Positions 1-5,931 of a stretch of 6,016 bases of DNA are shown here, piece after piece. Every line of letters starts with the position of its first letter. The stretch's first letter is position 1. A model generated the notes under the pieces. It worked only from the letters and a program-made list of their open reading frames with translations. It made no database searches and was not told the origin of the DNA. The position numbers and the translations under genes were made by a program. This DNA is from Anaerolineales bacterium (lineage in GTDB: Bacteria > Chloroflexota > Anaerolineae > Anaerolineales > E44-bin32): assembly GCA_030606845.1 (NCBI GenBank), contig JAUWFP010000141.1, positions 1-6,016 of the forward strand. Direction: 5' to 3'.

Positions 1-13
1 GCATATTCCATTG

Positions 14-58
14 TATAAAAGAAGGTAGATTTCTTCGCCCAACCAATCTTAAAGGAGA
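14..58 (+). promoter_or_regulatory. Possible -10 element and Shine-Dalgarno of the acyl-CoA ligase gene
   Basis: TATAAA at 14-19 matches five of six bases of a sigma-70 -10 box and would give a start of transcription near 26 with a leader of about 40 nt. The matching -35 would fall outside the window, so this cannot be confirmed. The Shine-Dalgarno AAAGGAGA (51-58) is clear and well spaced from the ATG at 67. No gene is visible in the first 66 bases. Confidence 0.35.
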
Positions 59-66
59 ATGCAGAC

Positions 67-1758
67 ATGAAAGAGCGACCCTGGTTTAAACACTATGAAT
101 CAGAAGTCCCGAAGTCGATCGAATACCCAGAAGTGCCGCTCTATCATTTTATTGAGAATGCTGCAGCAAAGTATCCTGATCAGGCATGTGCGATATTTAA
201 GGGTTCGGAGATTACTTATGCCGAGATGGACGAAATTATTAATCGTCTAGCTGGTGCACTTGCTGCAATGGGCGTTAAGAAAGGAACACCAGTCGGCATC
301 TTCATGCCCAACTCGCCGCAGTTCGTTATGGCGTTCTACGCGATCCTTAAAGCTGGCGGGATTGTAGTCGCCACGAACCCTCTCTACACAGCGCGTGAGA
401 TTGAACATCAAATGAAAGATTCGGGGACGGAGATTATGCTCGTCATGAGCAATTTCTACTCCATGATTAAAGAGGTTCAACCGAAGACGCCCATTAAGAC
501 GTTGATCGTCACGAATATTAAGGAATATCTGCCCGGAATGCTTCGCTTCCTTTTCACTCTGACCAAAGAGAAGAAAGACGGTCATCGAGTTGAGCTGGGA
601 GAGGGGGATTATTGGATGCAGGATCTGCTGAAGGAATACTCTGCCGCTGATCGGCCGCAGATAGAAATGAAACCCAAGGATGACGCTTTATACCAGTACA
701 GCGGTGGTACGACCGGTCTTTCAAAAGCGGCAATCGCAACGCATGGAAACCTCGTCGCCAACACGATGCAGATTAAATCATGGTTGCCCTCTGCCAAGGA
801 GGGCGGCGAGATTGTCTTGATGGCGATCCCGATGTTCCACGTCTATGGCATGGTCGCCGGGATGAGCTTCGGTATCGCTGCCGCCGCCAGCCTGGTGATG
901 GTTCCAAACCCACGGGATATGGGAGATGTACTCGGCTCGATCGCCAAGTACCGCCCGACGATTTACCCGGGTGTTCCGGCGATGTACAACGCAATCAACA
1001 ATCACCCCGACGTGAAGGCGGGCAAGGTGGATGTGAGCTCGATCAAGGCATGCATCTCTGGTTCCGCCCCGTTGATGAGGGAGACGCAGGCAACTTTTGA
1101 AGAGTTGACGGGGGGAAAGCTTGTTGAAGGTTATGGTCTGTCCGAAGCCCCAACAGCGACTCACTGCAACCCGCTTTACGGAATGAGCAAAGAGGGATCA
1201 ATTGGAGTACCCTTCCCGGATGTGGACGCCCGCATCATCTCTTTGGATGATGAAGTTACGGTGCTTGAAACTGGGGAGATTGGGGAACTTGTGTTGAAGG
1301 GCCCCCAGGTAATGAAGGGCTATTTGAATATGCCCACAGAGACGACAAACGCAATACGCGACGGCTGGCTCTACACCGGCGATATTGCTTATATGGACGA
1401 GGATGGCTATTTCTTCATTGTGGATCGTAAGAAAGAGCTCATCAAGCCCAGCGGTTATCAGGTTTGGCCCAGGGAAGTGGAGGAGGTCATCGCCGAGAAT
1501 CCTAAAGTCCTTGAAGTCGGTGTCGCCGGCATTCCCGATGCTTATCGTGGAGAGACTGTAAAAGCTTGGGTTGTTCTCAAGCCGGGTGAAACGTTGACTG
1601 CCGACGAAGTTAAAGCGTGGTGCAAAGAACACATGGCTGCTTTTAAAGTTCCCACGCATGTAGAATTCAGGGACGAACTGCCCAAAACAACCATCGGAAA
1701 GGTTCTGAGGCGGGAGCTCGTGCGTCAGGATCGCGAGAAGCAGGGGACGGAAGACTAA
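67..1758 (+). CDS. fadD: Long-chain fatty acid--CoA ligase (FadD-type AMP-forming acyl-CoA synthetase)
   Basis: Predicted to activate free fatty acids to acyl-CoA in two steps through an acyl-adenylate, feeding beta-oxidation or lipid synthesis; cytosolic or membrane-associated. The 563 residues match the usual family length. Seen in order: the phosphate-binding loop YSGGTTGLSK (211-220), PMFHVYG (255-261), EGYGLSEA (354-361, the acyladenylate-binding motif), YTGD (437-440, ribose-binding Asp439), the hinge DRKKELIK (453-460), GYQVWPREVE (463-472, the FadD-type C-terminal signature), and PKTTIGK with the catalytic lysine K545 near the C-terminus. No signal peptide or clear membrane span; a hydrophobic and basic stretch near 157-171 may touch the membrane. 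The ATG at 67 follows AAAGGAGA (51-58) by 8 nt, which fixes the start. The gene converges on ftsH and ends before a strong hairpin. Small oddity: the usual Pro before the P-loop lysine is Ser. Chain-length preference cannot be read from the sequence; a medium-chain or aryl ligase is the alternative. Confidence 0.93.
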   Translation: MKERPWFKHYESEVPKSIEYPEVPLYHFIENAAAKYPDQACAIFKGSEITYAEMDEIINRLAGALAAMGVKKGTPVGIFMPNSPQFVMAFYAILKAGGIVVATNPLYTAREIEHQMKDSGTEIMLVMSNFYSMIKEVQPKTPIKTLIVTNIKEYLPGMLRFLFTLTKEKKDGHRVELGEGDYWMQDLLKEYSAADRPQIEMKPKDDALYQYSGGTTGLSKAAIATHGNLVANTMQIKSWLPSAKEGGEIVLMAIPMFHVYGMVAGMSFGIAAAASLVMVPNPRDMGDVLGSIAKYRPTIYPGVPAMYNAINNHPDVKAGKVDVSSIKACISGSAPLMRETQATFEELTGGKLVEGYGLSEAPTATHCNPLYGMSKEGSIGVPFPDVDARIISLDDEVTVLETGEIGELVLKGPQVMKGYLNMPTETTNAIRDGWLYTGDIAYMDEDGYFFIVDRKKELIKPSGYQVWPREVEEVIAENPKVLEVGVAGIPDAYRGETVKAWVVLKPGETLTADEVKAWCKEHMAAFKVPTHVEFRDELPKTTIGKVLRRELVRQDREKQGTED

Positions 1759-1759
1759 A

Positions 1760-1776
1760 CCAACGTTTCTCGTTGG
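1760..1776 (+). other. Small hairpin directly after the acyl-CoA ligase stop codon
   Basis: Perfect inverted repeat with arms CCAACG (1760-1765) and CGTTGG (1771-1776) and a TTTCT loop, starting one base after the TAA stop (1756-1758). It lacks a T tract and is too short to end transcription alone. It could protect the 3' end of the mRNA. The CGTTGG arm occurs again at 1816-1821, at the far edge of the larger hairpin, so the two structures could exchange partners. Confidence 0.4.
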
Positions 1777-1790
1777 AGACCAGAAAGCGA

Positions 1791-1819
1791 AACGCCCGGG
1801 CGATCATCGCCCGGGCGTT
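1791..1819. terminator. GC-rich hairpin between convergent genes, likely bidirectional terminator
   Basis: A perfect 13-bp stem (AACGCCCGGGCGA, 1791-1803, pairing with 1807-1819) closes a 3-nt loop. It lies between the stop codons of two convergent genes, where a shared terminator is expected. On the minus strand (the ftsH side) the stem is followed by TTTCGCTTTCTGG, a broken T-rich tail. On the plus strand the tail is GGTTATGG, a poor U tract. It is therefore more convincing as the ftsH terminator; termination from the ligase side may be weaker or need Rho. Confidence 0.75.
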
Positions 1820-1842
1820 GGTTATGGTATCGATTAGAAAAA

Positions 1843-3705
1843 TCAAGAACCTGAGAGGAGAGGGGTTCCGCTGTTTTTCTCCTTGACAGGTTTGCCGAAG
1901 ATTTTCTCGAAAGTCTCTCGATCTATGGTTTCCTCTTCGACGAGATATTGGGCGATGGTATCGAGTGAAGTTCGATATTCGGTCAGGATCTTTTTAGCGC
2001 GAGCGTAAGCATCTCGGACTAAGCCGCGAACCTCGGTATCTATCTTCTCTGCGACACTCTCTGAGTAGTCTCGCTGTTCTGAGATCTCTCGACCGAGGAA
2101 AACCAACTCTTCTTTTTGCCCATATACCATGGGTCCAAGGGCATCGCTCATCCCGAGTCGAGTGACCATTGAGCGTGCCAACTTTGTCACCCGTTCGAGA
2201 TCGCTCGATGCGCCAGAAGTGACATCGTTGAAGACCAACTCCTCAGCAGCGCGACCGCCGAGGGCAAAGGTCATATCCGCGAGAAGCTTATTACGGGAAA
2301 TCAGTGTCCGGTCATCTTCAGGCAGGGCAAGCGTAAAACCGCCCATCATTCCCCGAGCTATGATGCTCACTTTATGGACGGGATCTGATTCAGGGATGAC
2401 GTGGCTTACAACGGCGTGACCCGCTTCGTGGTAGGCCACGATTAATTTCTCTTCCTGACTTATGAGACGGCTCTTTCGCTCAGGGCCGGCGATAACTCGC
2501 TCGATCGATTCTTCGAACTCATCTTGCCCGATTGTCTTTTTATCTCGACGAGCGGCCAGGATTGCAGCTTCGTTGACCAGATTCTCGAGATCGGCGCCGA
2601 CAAATCCTGGAGTTGCTTTTCCGATAACCGAGAGATCTACGGACTCCTCAAGCGGCTTACCTCTAGAATGGACTTTCAGGATCGCCTCACGCCCGCGCAT
2701 ATCCGGTTGGTCGAGGATTACTCGCCGGTCGAAACGCCCGGGTCTGAGAAGAGCAGGATCGAGGATATCTGGCCTATTTGTCGCTGCCATGATGATCACA
2801 TTCGCATCCGTATCGAAGCCGTCCATCTCGACGAGCATCTGATTGAGTGTTTGTTCCCGCTCATCGTGGCTGCCGCCGAGGCCGGCGCCGCGCTGACGGC
2901 CTACAGCGTCGATCTCATCGACAAAGACGATGCAGGGGGCGTGGCGCTTTGCTTGATCGAAAAGATCGCGCACGCGACTGGCGCCGACGCCGACGAACAT
3001 TTCAACGAACTCGGAGCCCGAAATAGAGAAGAAGGGTACACCCGCTTCCCCAGAGACTGCCTTCGCAAGCAGTGTTTTCCCCGTCCCGGGTGCCCCGATA
3101 AGAAGTACACCTTTTGGAATGCGGGCGCCAAGTGAAATAAACTTTTCAGGCTCTTGAAGGAACTCGACAATCTCCTCAAGATCCTCTTTCGCTTCCTCAA
3201 TGCCGGCAACGTCCTCGAATGTAACCGTGGGTTGGTCGCCTGTAAACATACGTGCGCGACTCTTCCCGAAGGAGAGTGCCTGGTTATTTGTACCTTGCGC
3301 TTGACGCATCATGAACCAAATCAAGCCCACGACAAGCAGCGCGGGAAGGATATACGTAATCAGGCTGATAATCGTTCCCAGATCGCTGGGTTCTTTGATC
3401 TCGAGTTCAAGATTCTCGCGGGCTAATGCCGACTGAGTGACGCCCAGATCTTTAAGCTGTTCAACCGTCGTCTTTGTAGGCTCCTTGCGCGAGAACGCAT
3501 TGGTGCCATCAGAGTAAATCAATTCCAGTTCGTTTTCATCGACGATTATTCGGTCGATCACACCAGATTGAATCTTTGCCGCGACCTCGTTTAAAGGCAG
3601 AATTTCAGGTTGGGTCGCCTCGCTGCGGGAGTAGAAAATAACCGCCACGATTGTGAGCATTAACATAAATAGAACGAGAGAGTTTCTACTTCTGGGTGAA
3701 TTCAC
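1843..3705 (-). CDS. ftsH: ATP-dependent zinc metalloprotease FtsH
   Basis: Membrane-bound hexameric AAA+ protease that pulls out and degrades misfolded membrane proteins and short-lived regulators. The 620 residues are the normal length. Domains seen: membrane span 1 (about 9-25), an extracytoplasmic FtsH-extracellular region (about 26-110), span 2 (about 111-133), then the AAA+ module with Walker A GAPGTGKT (204-211), pore loop FVG (237-239), Walker B IVFVDEID (259-266) and the second region of homology with arginine fingers R321 and R324. The M41 peptidase domain has HEAGH (426-430) and the third zinc ligand D502 in SGASSDLE. All catalytic residues are present. The start is GTG at 3705, supported by GGGAGG (3711-3716) five bases upstream; the overlapping ATG at 3707 runs straight into TGA and cannot be used. 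It lies downstream of and parallel to the kinase gene but has its own candidate promoter. The C-terminal tail after about 605 is short and polar. Confidence 0.98.
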   Translation of the reverse strand: MNSPRSRNSLVLFMLMLTIVAVIFYSRSEATQPEILPLNEVAAKIQSGVIDRIIVDENELELIYSDGTNAFSRKEPTKTTVEQLKDLGVTQSALARENLELEIKEPSDLGTIISLITYILPALLVVGLIWFMMRQAQGTNNQALSFGKSRARMFTGDQPTVTFEDVAGIEEAKEDLEEIVEFLQEPEKFISLGARIPKGVLLIGAPGTGKTLLAKAVSGEAGVPFFSISGSEFVEMFVGVGASRVRDLFDQAKRHAPCIVFVDEIDAVGRQRGAGLGGSHDEREQTLNQMLVEMDGFDTDANVIIMAATNRPDILDPALLRPGRFDRRVILDQPDMRGREAILKVHSRGKPLEESVDLSVIGKATPGFVGADLENLVNEAAILAARRDKKTIGQDEFEESIERVIAGPERKSRLISQEEKLIVAYHEAGHAVVSHVIPESDPVHKVSIIARGMMGGFTLALPEDDRTLISRNKLLADMTFALGGRAAEELVFNDVTSGASSDLERVTKLARSMVTRLGMSDALGPMVYGQKEELVFLGREISEQRDYSESVAEKIDTEVRGLVRDAYARAKKILTEYRTSLDTIAQYLVEEETIDRETFEKIFGKPVKEKNSGTPLLSGS

Positions 3706-3737
3706 ATCTACCTCCCAAAGCTAATAGATGGCTTTGG
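3706..3737 (-). promoter_or_regulatory. ftsH Shine-Dalgarno with abutting 7-bp stem-loop
   Basis: On the minus strand the leader reads CCAAAGC (3737-3731), nine loop bases, GCTTTGG (3721-3715), then GAGG. The stem is perfect over 7 bp, and its last two G bases are the first two of the GGGAGG Shine-Dalgarno (3716-3711). Five bases then separate the Shine-Dalgarno from the GTG start. The hairpin would sit against the ribosome binding site and might slow initiation, or the inverted repeat may be a protein-binding site in the DNA. It does not match the CIRCE consensus. Confidence 0.45.
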
Positions 3738-3740
3738 TTA

Positions 3741-3764
3741 ATTAGACTAATGTTTAGAACGTTC
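3741..3764. repeat. Two small palindromes at the predicted ftsH transcription start
   Basis: GAACGTTC (3757-3764) is a perfect 8-bp palindrome that ends at the predicted +1, and ATTAG-A-CTAAT (3741-3751) is a perfect 5-1-5 palindrome just downstream. CTAAT occurs again at 3721-3725. These could form an operator, but short palindromes are common in AT-rich leaders and no known regulator site is matched with confidence. Confidence 0.3.
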
Positions 3765-3770
3765 GTCCGA

Positions 3771-3799
3771 ATTATACCGCGGCGGGTGGGGTGCGACCA
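3771..3799 (-). promoter_or_regulatory. Candidate ftsH promoter
   Basis: On the minus strand there is a perfect TATAAT -10 (3776-3771). Seventeen bases upstream is TGGTCG (3799-3794), which matches the -35 consensus at only three of six positions. The predicted start is near 3764, giving a leader of about 59 nt before the GTG. Both elements lie in the gap after the kinase stop codon, so ftsH can probably be transcribed independently of the kinase gene. I see no convincing terminator between the two genes, so read-through is also possible. Confidence 0.5.
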
Positions 3800-3809
3800 G
3801 TATGTTGGG

Positions 3810-4847
3810 CTACCCGGGATTAATTGGGCAGGAAGGGTAAAGTAGGCATACCCAAAGCCAGAGAGGGATCAATCCGCCAATTGTTAGAAAGGCCAACAAC
3901 CCAAGGGCGATCACGATCCAATCCATTTCCGAAGTTATCGGTGGGTTTTGAGGTGACGTTGCCTTAACCTGTGCGAGATCTGTGATGTCCAATTCATCAC
4001 CTGTGGGTGAGTGGTCTCCAGGGATTGCATCCAAGTTGAAATTCGTGAGGATCCGCCCAAGCTGATCTGCGGTTCGATAGCGAGCGGACGGCTCCTTCGC
4101 GAGAACCTTTAGAACAATCTGCTGCAGGGCTTCGGGGATGCTGGGCTCGATGACGCGAGGTTGAATTGGCTCAGCGGTCAGGTGTAGCTGAGCCAGGTCG
4201 GCTGCGTTATCCGCTACGAATGGAGGTTGGCCGGTGATCATTTCGTAGAGGATCACTCCGAGTGAATAAACGTCGCTGGCAGGCGAAGGTGGCCCCCCTG
4301 ATGCCTGCTCTGGAGAAAAGTACTGAGGGCTTCCCCAAACAACGTCTGAATGTTCATCGGGCTGGATCGTTGCCAGTGCACGGGAGACACCAAAGTCGGT
4401 AATCTTAATCTTGTTGTCAGGCGTAATTAGAATATTTTGTGGCTTAAGATCACAGTGAACGAGGCCTGCACGGTGGGCATAGCCAACGCCGTCGGAGATC
4501 TTTATCATTAACTCCACTGCCTCGAGTGGGGCAAGGAGTTTCCGGCGACGGATGAGAGTCTTTAAATCGGCCCCGGCGATGTACTCCATCACAATGTAAA
4601 GGGTATCGTCGTCACGGCCGAAGTCGAAAATTGTGACAATATTTGGATGGGAGAGATTCGCAGCTGCACGGGCTTCATGCAGGAAGTTCTCTTGGAACGA
4701 TTGATCCTTGGCGAGCGGATCGCGCAAGATTTTCGCTACAACCTCGCGCTGGAGTTGATGGTCTAATGAGCGGTAAATATCTGCCATACCGCCGGAGCCG
4801 ATTTTTTCAAGCAGCTCGTAACGTCCACCTAATAAGTCCTGTGCCAT
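3810..4847 (-). CDS. Membrane-anchored Ser/Thr protein kinase, PknB-like, without an external sensor domain
   Basis: Hanks-type kinase that would phosphorylate Ser/Thr on unknown partners at the inner face of the membrane. Counting from the ATG at 4847 (345 residues): glycine loop IGSGGMADIY (16-25), catalytic lysine K39 in VVAK, helix-C glutamate E58, catalytic loop HCDLKPQN (131-138, base D133), DFG (151-153), SPE (178-180) and DVYSLG (192-197). The catalytic fold ends near 270, followed by a polar linker, one hydrophobic span (about 310-336) and only about nine residues after it. There are no PASTA, WD or TPR sensor repeats, unlike many PknB relatives. HCD replaces HRD, making it a non-RD kinase. 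The frame stays open upstream to a TTG at 4886, but homology begins at MAQDLLGGRY, and that TTG lies in a likely -35 box. No Shine-Dalgarno precedes 4847; a near-leaderless mRNA would explain this. It is divergent from the lipid kinase gene. Start choice is less sure than function. Confidence 0.93.
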   Translation of the reverse strand: MAQDLLGGRYELLEKIGSGGMADIYRSLDHQLQREVVAKILRDPLAKDQSFQENFLHEARAAANLSHPNIVTIFDFGRDDDTLYIVMEYIAGADLKTLIRRRKLLAPLEAVELMIKISDGVGYAHRAGLVHCDLKPQNILITPDNKIKITDFGVSRALATIQPDEHSDVVWGSPQYFSPEQASGGPPSPASDVYSLGVILYEMITGQPPFVADNAADLAQLHLTAEPIQPRVIEPSIPEALQQIVLKVLAKEPSARYRTADQLGRILTNFNLDAIPGDHSPTGDELDITDLAQVKATSPQNPPITSEMDWIVIALGLLAFLTIGGLIPLWLWVCLLYPSCPINPG

Positions 4848-4857
4848 GGTGCTGACG

Positions 4858-4886
4858 ATTGTAATCCTTACAGGTATCCACGGCAA
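4858..4886 (-). promoter_or_regulatory. Candidate promoter of the Ser/Thr kinase gene, near-leaderless
   Basis: On the minus strand TTGCCG (4886-4881, four of six consensus bases) is followed after exactly 17 bp by TACAAT (4863-4858, five of six). Transcription would start near 4851, only three to five bases before the kinase ATG at 4847. That fits the missing Shine-Dalgarno at this start. The alternative upstream TTG codon at 4886 is the first codon of the -35 element and would not be transcribed. Confidence 0.5.
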
Positions 4887-4911
4887 TGAAGGAGAGAAGA
4901 CTATTTGACGC

Positions 4912-4926
4912 TATAATATCCTGAGG
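4912..4926 (+). promoter_or_regulatory. Candidate -10 box and Shine-Dalgarno of the lipid kinase gene
   Basis: A perfect TATAAT lies at 4912-4917. The bases 16-18 nt upstream (around 4888-4895, purine-rich) do not resemble a -35 box, and there is no extended -10 TG. If used, it would start transcription near 4924, leaving about nine leader bases that include most of the Shine-Dalgarno TGAGG (4922-4926), six bases before the ATG at 4933. The Shine-Dalgarno is firm; the promoter is tentative. Confidence 0.4.
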
Positions 4927-4932
4927 CAATAA

Positions 4933-5889
4933 ATGACGAATCGATGTGCCTGGCTGCTTTATAACCCTGCTGCAGGTAGGTTTCCCGCTGGCCCGCTTCT
5001 TGAGCGGGCGCTGCGTGTTCTCTCGTCTGCAGGTTGGGATGCGCATATTGTTCAAGGCGAGCCGAAGAAAGGGGTGGCTGATGTCGCCAAGGAGGCTGTT
5101 GCACAGCGCTGCGATGCTGTATTTGTAGTCGGTGGTGATGGTTCGATCGGCCAGGCTGCATCCGCGTTGGCGGGGTCGGAAACTGCTCTGGGTGTCCTGC
5201 CGGCGGGAACTGCAAATGTATGGGCGCAGGAACTCGGTCTGCCACGCCTTGATTGGATTCATGTCTTTGCGCTGGAGCAGGCGGCTGAGAGGTTAGCTGC
5301 TGGAGATGTCCGTCTCGTCGATGTCGGTGTGTGTAACGGTCAGGCATTCCTGCTGTGGGCTGGCGTCGGGCTGGATGCACATGTTGTCAATAGCATGGAA
5401 CCACGGGAACGTTGGGAGAAGGCGTTCGCAACGGTCCATTATGCAACATTAGCTTTATGGAATGCAATCGGGTGGGAAGGGATGGACCTAAAGGTTCGGA
5501 CAGACAAGGACGAATTTGAGGGGCGATACCTGGTTGCCGTAGCCTCCAATATTCCTGCGTATGCGGGCGGTTTGGTGGATTTAGCAATGGGCGCCAAGGT
5601 TGACGACGGGTTGCTGGATTTCTGGTTTATTGAGAGTGGGAAACTTCGTGATGTCCTTGTGCGGGTAGCGCAGATTTTCATGGGTCGTCATGTGGATGCA
5701 GAAGGGGTGCACCACTTTCGAGCCAGCGAAGCGGTCTTTGAAATGGAAAATGGATTACCTATACAGTTTGATGGTGAACCGTTGGTCCTTGACTCCCCCC
5801 TGGAGTTCAGCGTTCAAAAGAAGGCGCTCAAAGTTCTCGTTCCAGGCGATGTAAATCCTGATCTGTTTGCTAGCCAATCCAAGGGATGA
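4933..5889 (+). CDS. Diacylglycerol/sphingosine-kinase-family lipid kinase (YegS/BmrU type)
   Basis: Predicted soluble or peripheral enzyme that phosphorylates a lipid alcohol such as diacylglycerol with ATP, returning it to phosphatidate for phospholipid synthesis. The 318 residues match the family. Seen: NPAAG (11-15) at the start of the N-terminal nucleotide-binding domain; GGDGSIGQ (67-74), the family glycine-rich loop; LPAGTANVWAQELGLP (89-104), equivalent to the GTxND region; GVGLDA (144-149); DDGLLDF (224-230); and QFDGEP (278-283) near the C-terminus, the DGE motif of this fold. No signal peptide or membrane span. The ATG follows TGAGG by six bases. It differs from textbook members in having GGDGS-IGQ in place of GGDGT-xNE, which I recall as usual in Chloroflexota copies. 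The real substrate could be another lipid (ceramide, sphingoid base, undecaprenol, glycerol lipid) or even a non-lipid, so a specific symbol is not given. Confidence 0.9.
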   Translation: MTNRCAWLLYNPAAGRFPAGPLLERALRVLSSAGWDAHIVQGEPKKGVADVAKEAVAQRCDAVFVVGGDGSIGQAASALAGSETALGVLPAGTANVWAQELGLPRLDWIHVFALEQAAERLAAGDVRLVDVGVCNGQAFLLWAGVGLDAHVVNSMEPRERWEKAFATVHYATLALWNAIGWEGMDLKVRTDKDEFEGRYLVAVASNIPAYAGGLVDLAMGAKVDDGLLDFWFIESGKLRDVLVRVAQIFMGRHVDAEGVHHFRASEAVFEMENGLPIQFDGEPLVLDSPLEFSVQKKALKVLVPGDVNPDLFASQSKG

Positions 5890-5931
5890 GGGATGAATGC
5901 TGAAAAGAATTAGATCTTCGTCGAGGAGCCA

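Noticed and set aside
778..1164. Several frames of 60-130 codons on both strands inside the acyl-CoA ligase gene
   Set aside because: The ligase frame carries all family motifs through this stretch; the others are low-information shadows.
1787..2742. Repeat of GAAACGCCCGGG at 1789-1800 and near 2730-2742
   Set aside because: One copy is the terminator stem and the other encodes part of the FtsH RPGRFDRR segment; a chance match of GC-rich words.
2524..3135. A 203-codon open frame on the plus strand inside ftsH
   Set aside because: It lies fully antisense to the AAA+ domain of ftsH, whose motifs are intact. No recognisable domain; it is explained by the codon bias of the real gene.
3715..3737. 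CIRCE heat-shock operator upstream of ftsH
   Set aside because: The inverted repeat has a 9-base spacer like CIRCE, but the arms (CCAAAGC/GCTTTGG) do not match TTAGCACTC/GAGTGCTAA.
4848..4886. Upstream TTG start adding 13 residues to the Ser/Thr kinase
   Set aside because: The TTG has no Shine-Dalgarno (the preceding bases are pyrimidine-rich) and coincides with a likely -35 box. The family homology begins at the ATG at 4847.
4905..4910. TTGACG as a -35 box for the lipid kinase gene
   Set aside because: It is only one base upstream of the TATAAT. The correctly spaced -10 would fall on the start codon, so it cannot drive this gene.
4807..5380. Two overlapping minus-strand frames (151 and 159 codons) across the kinase/lipid-kinase gap and the lipid kinase gene
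   Set aside because: They are antisense to the well-supported lipid kinase, are rich in Pro/Gln/Arg/His typical of shadow frames, and resemble no family.
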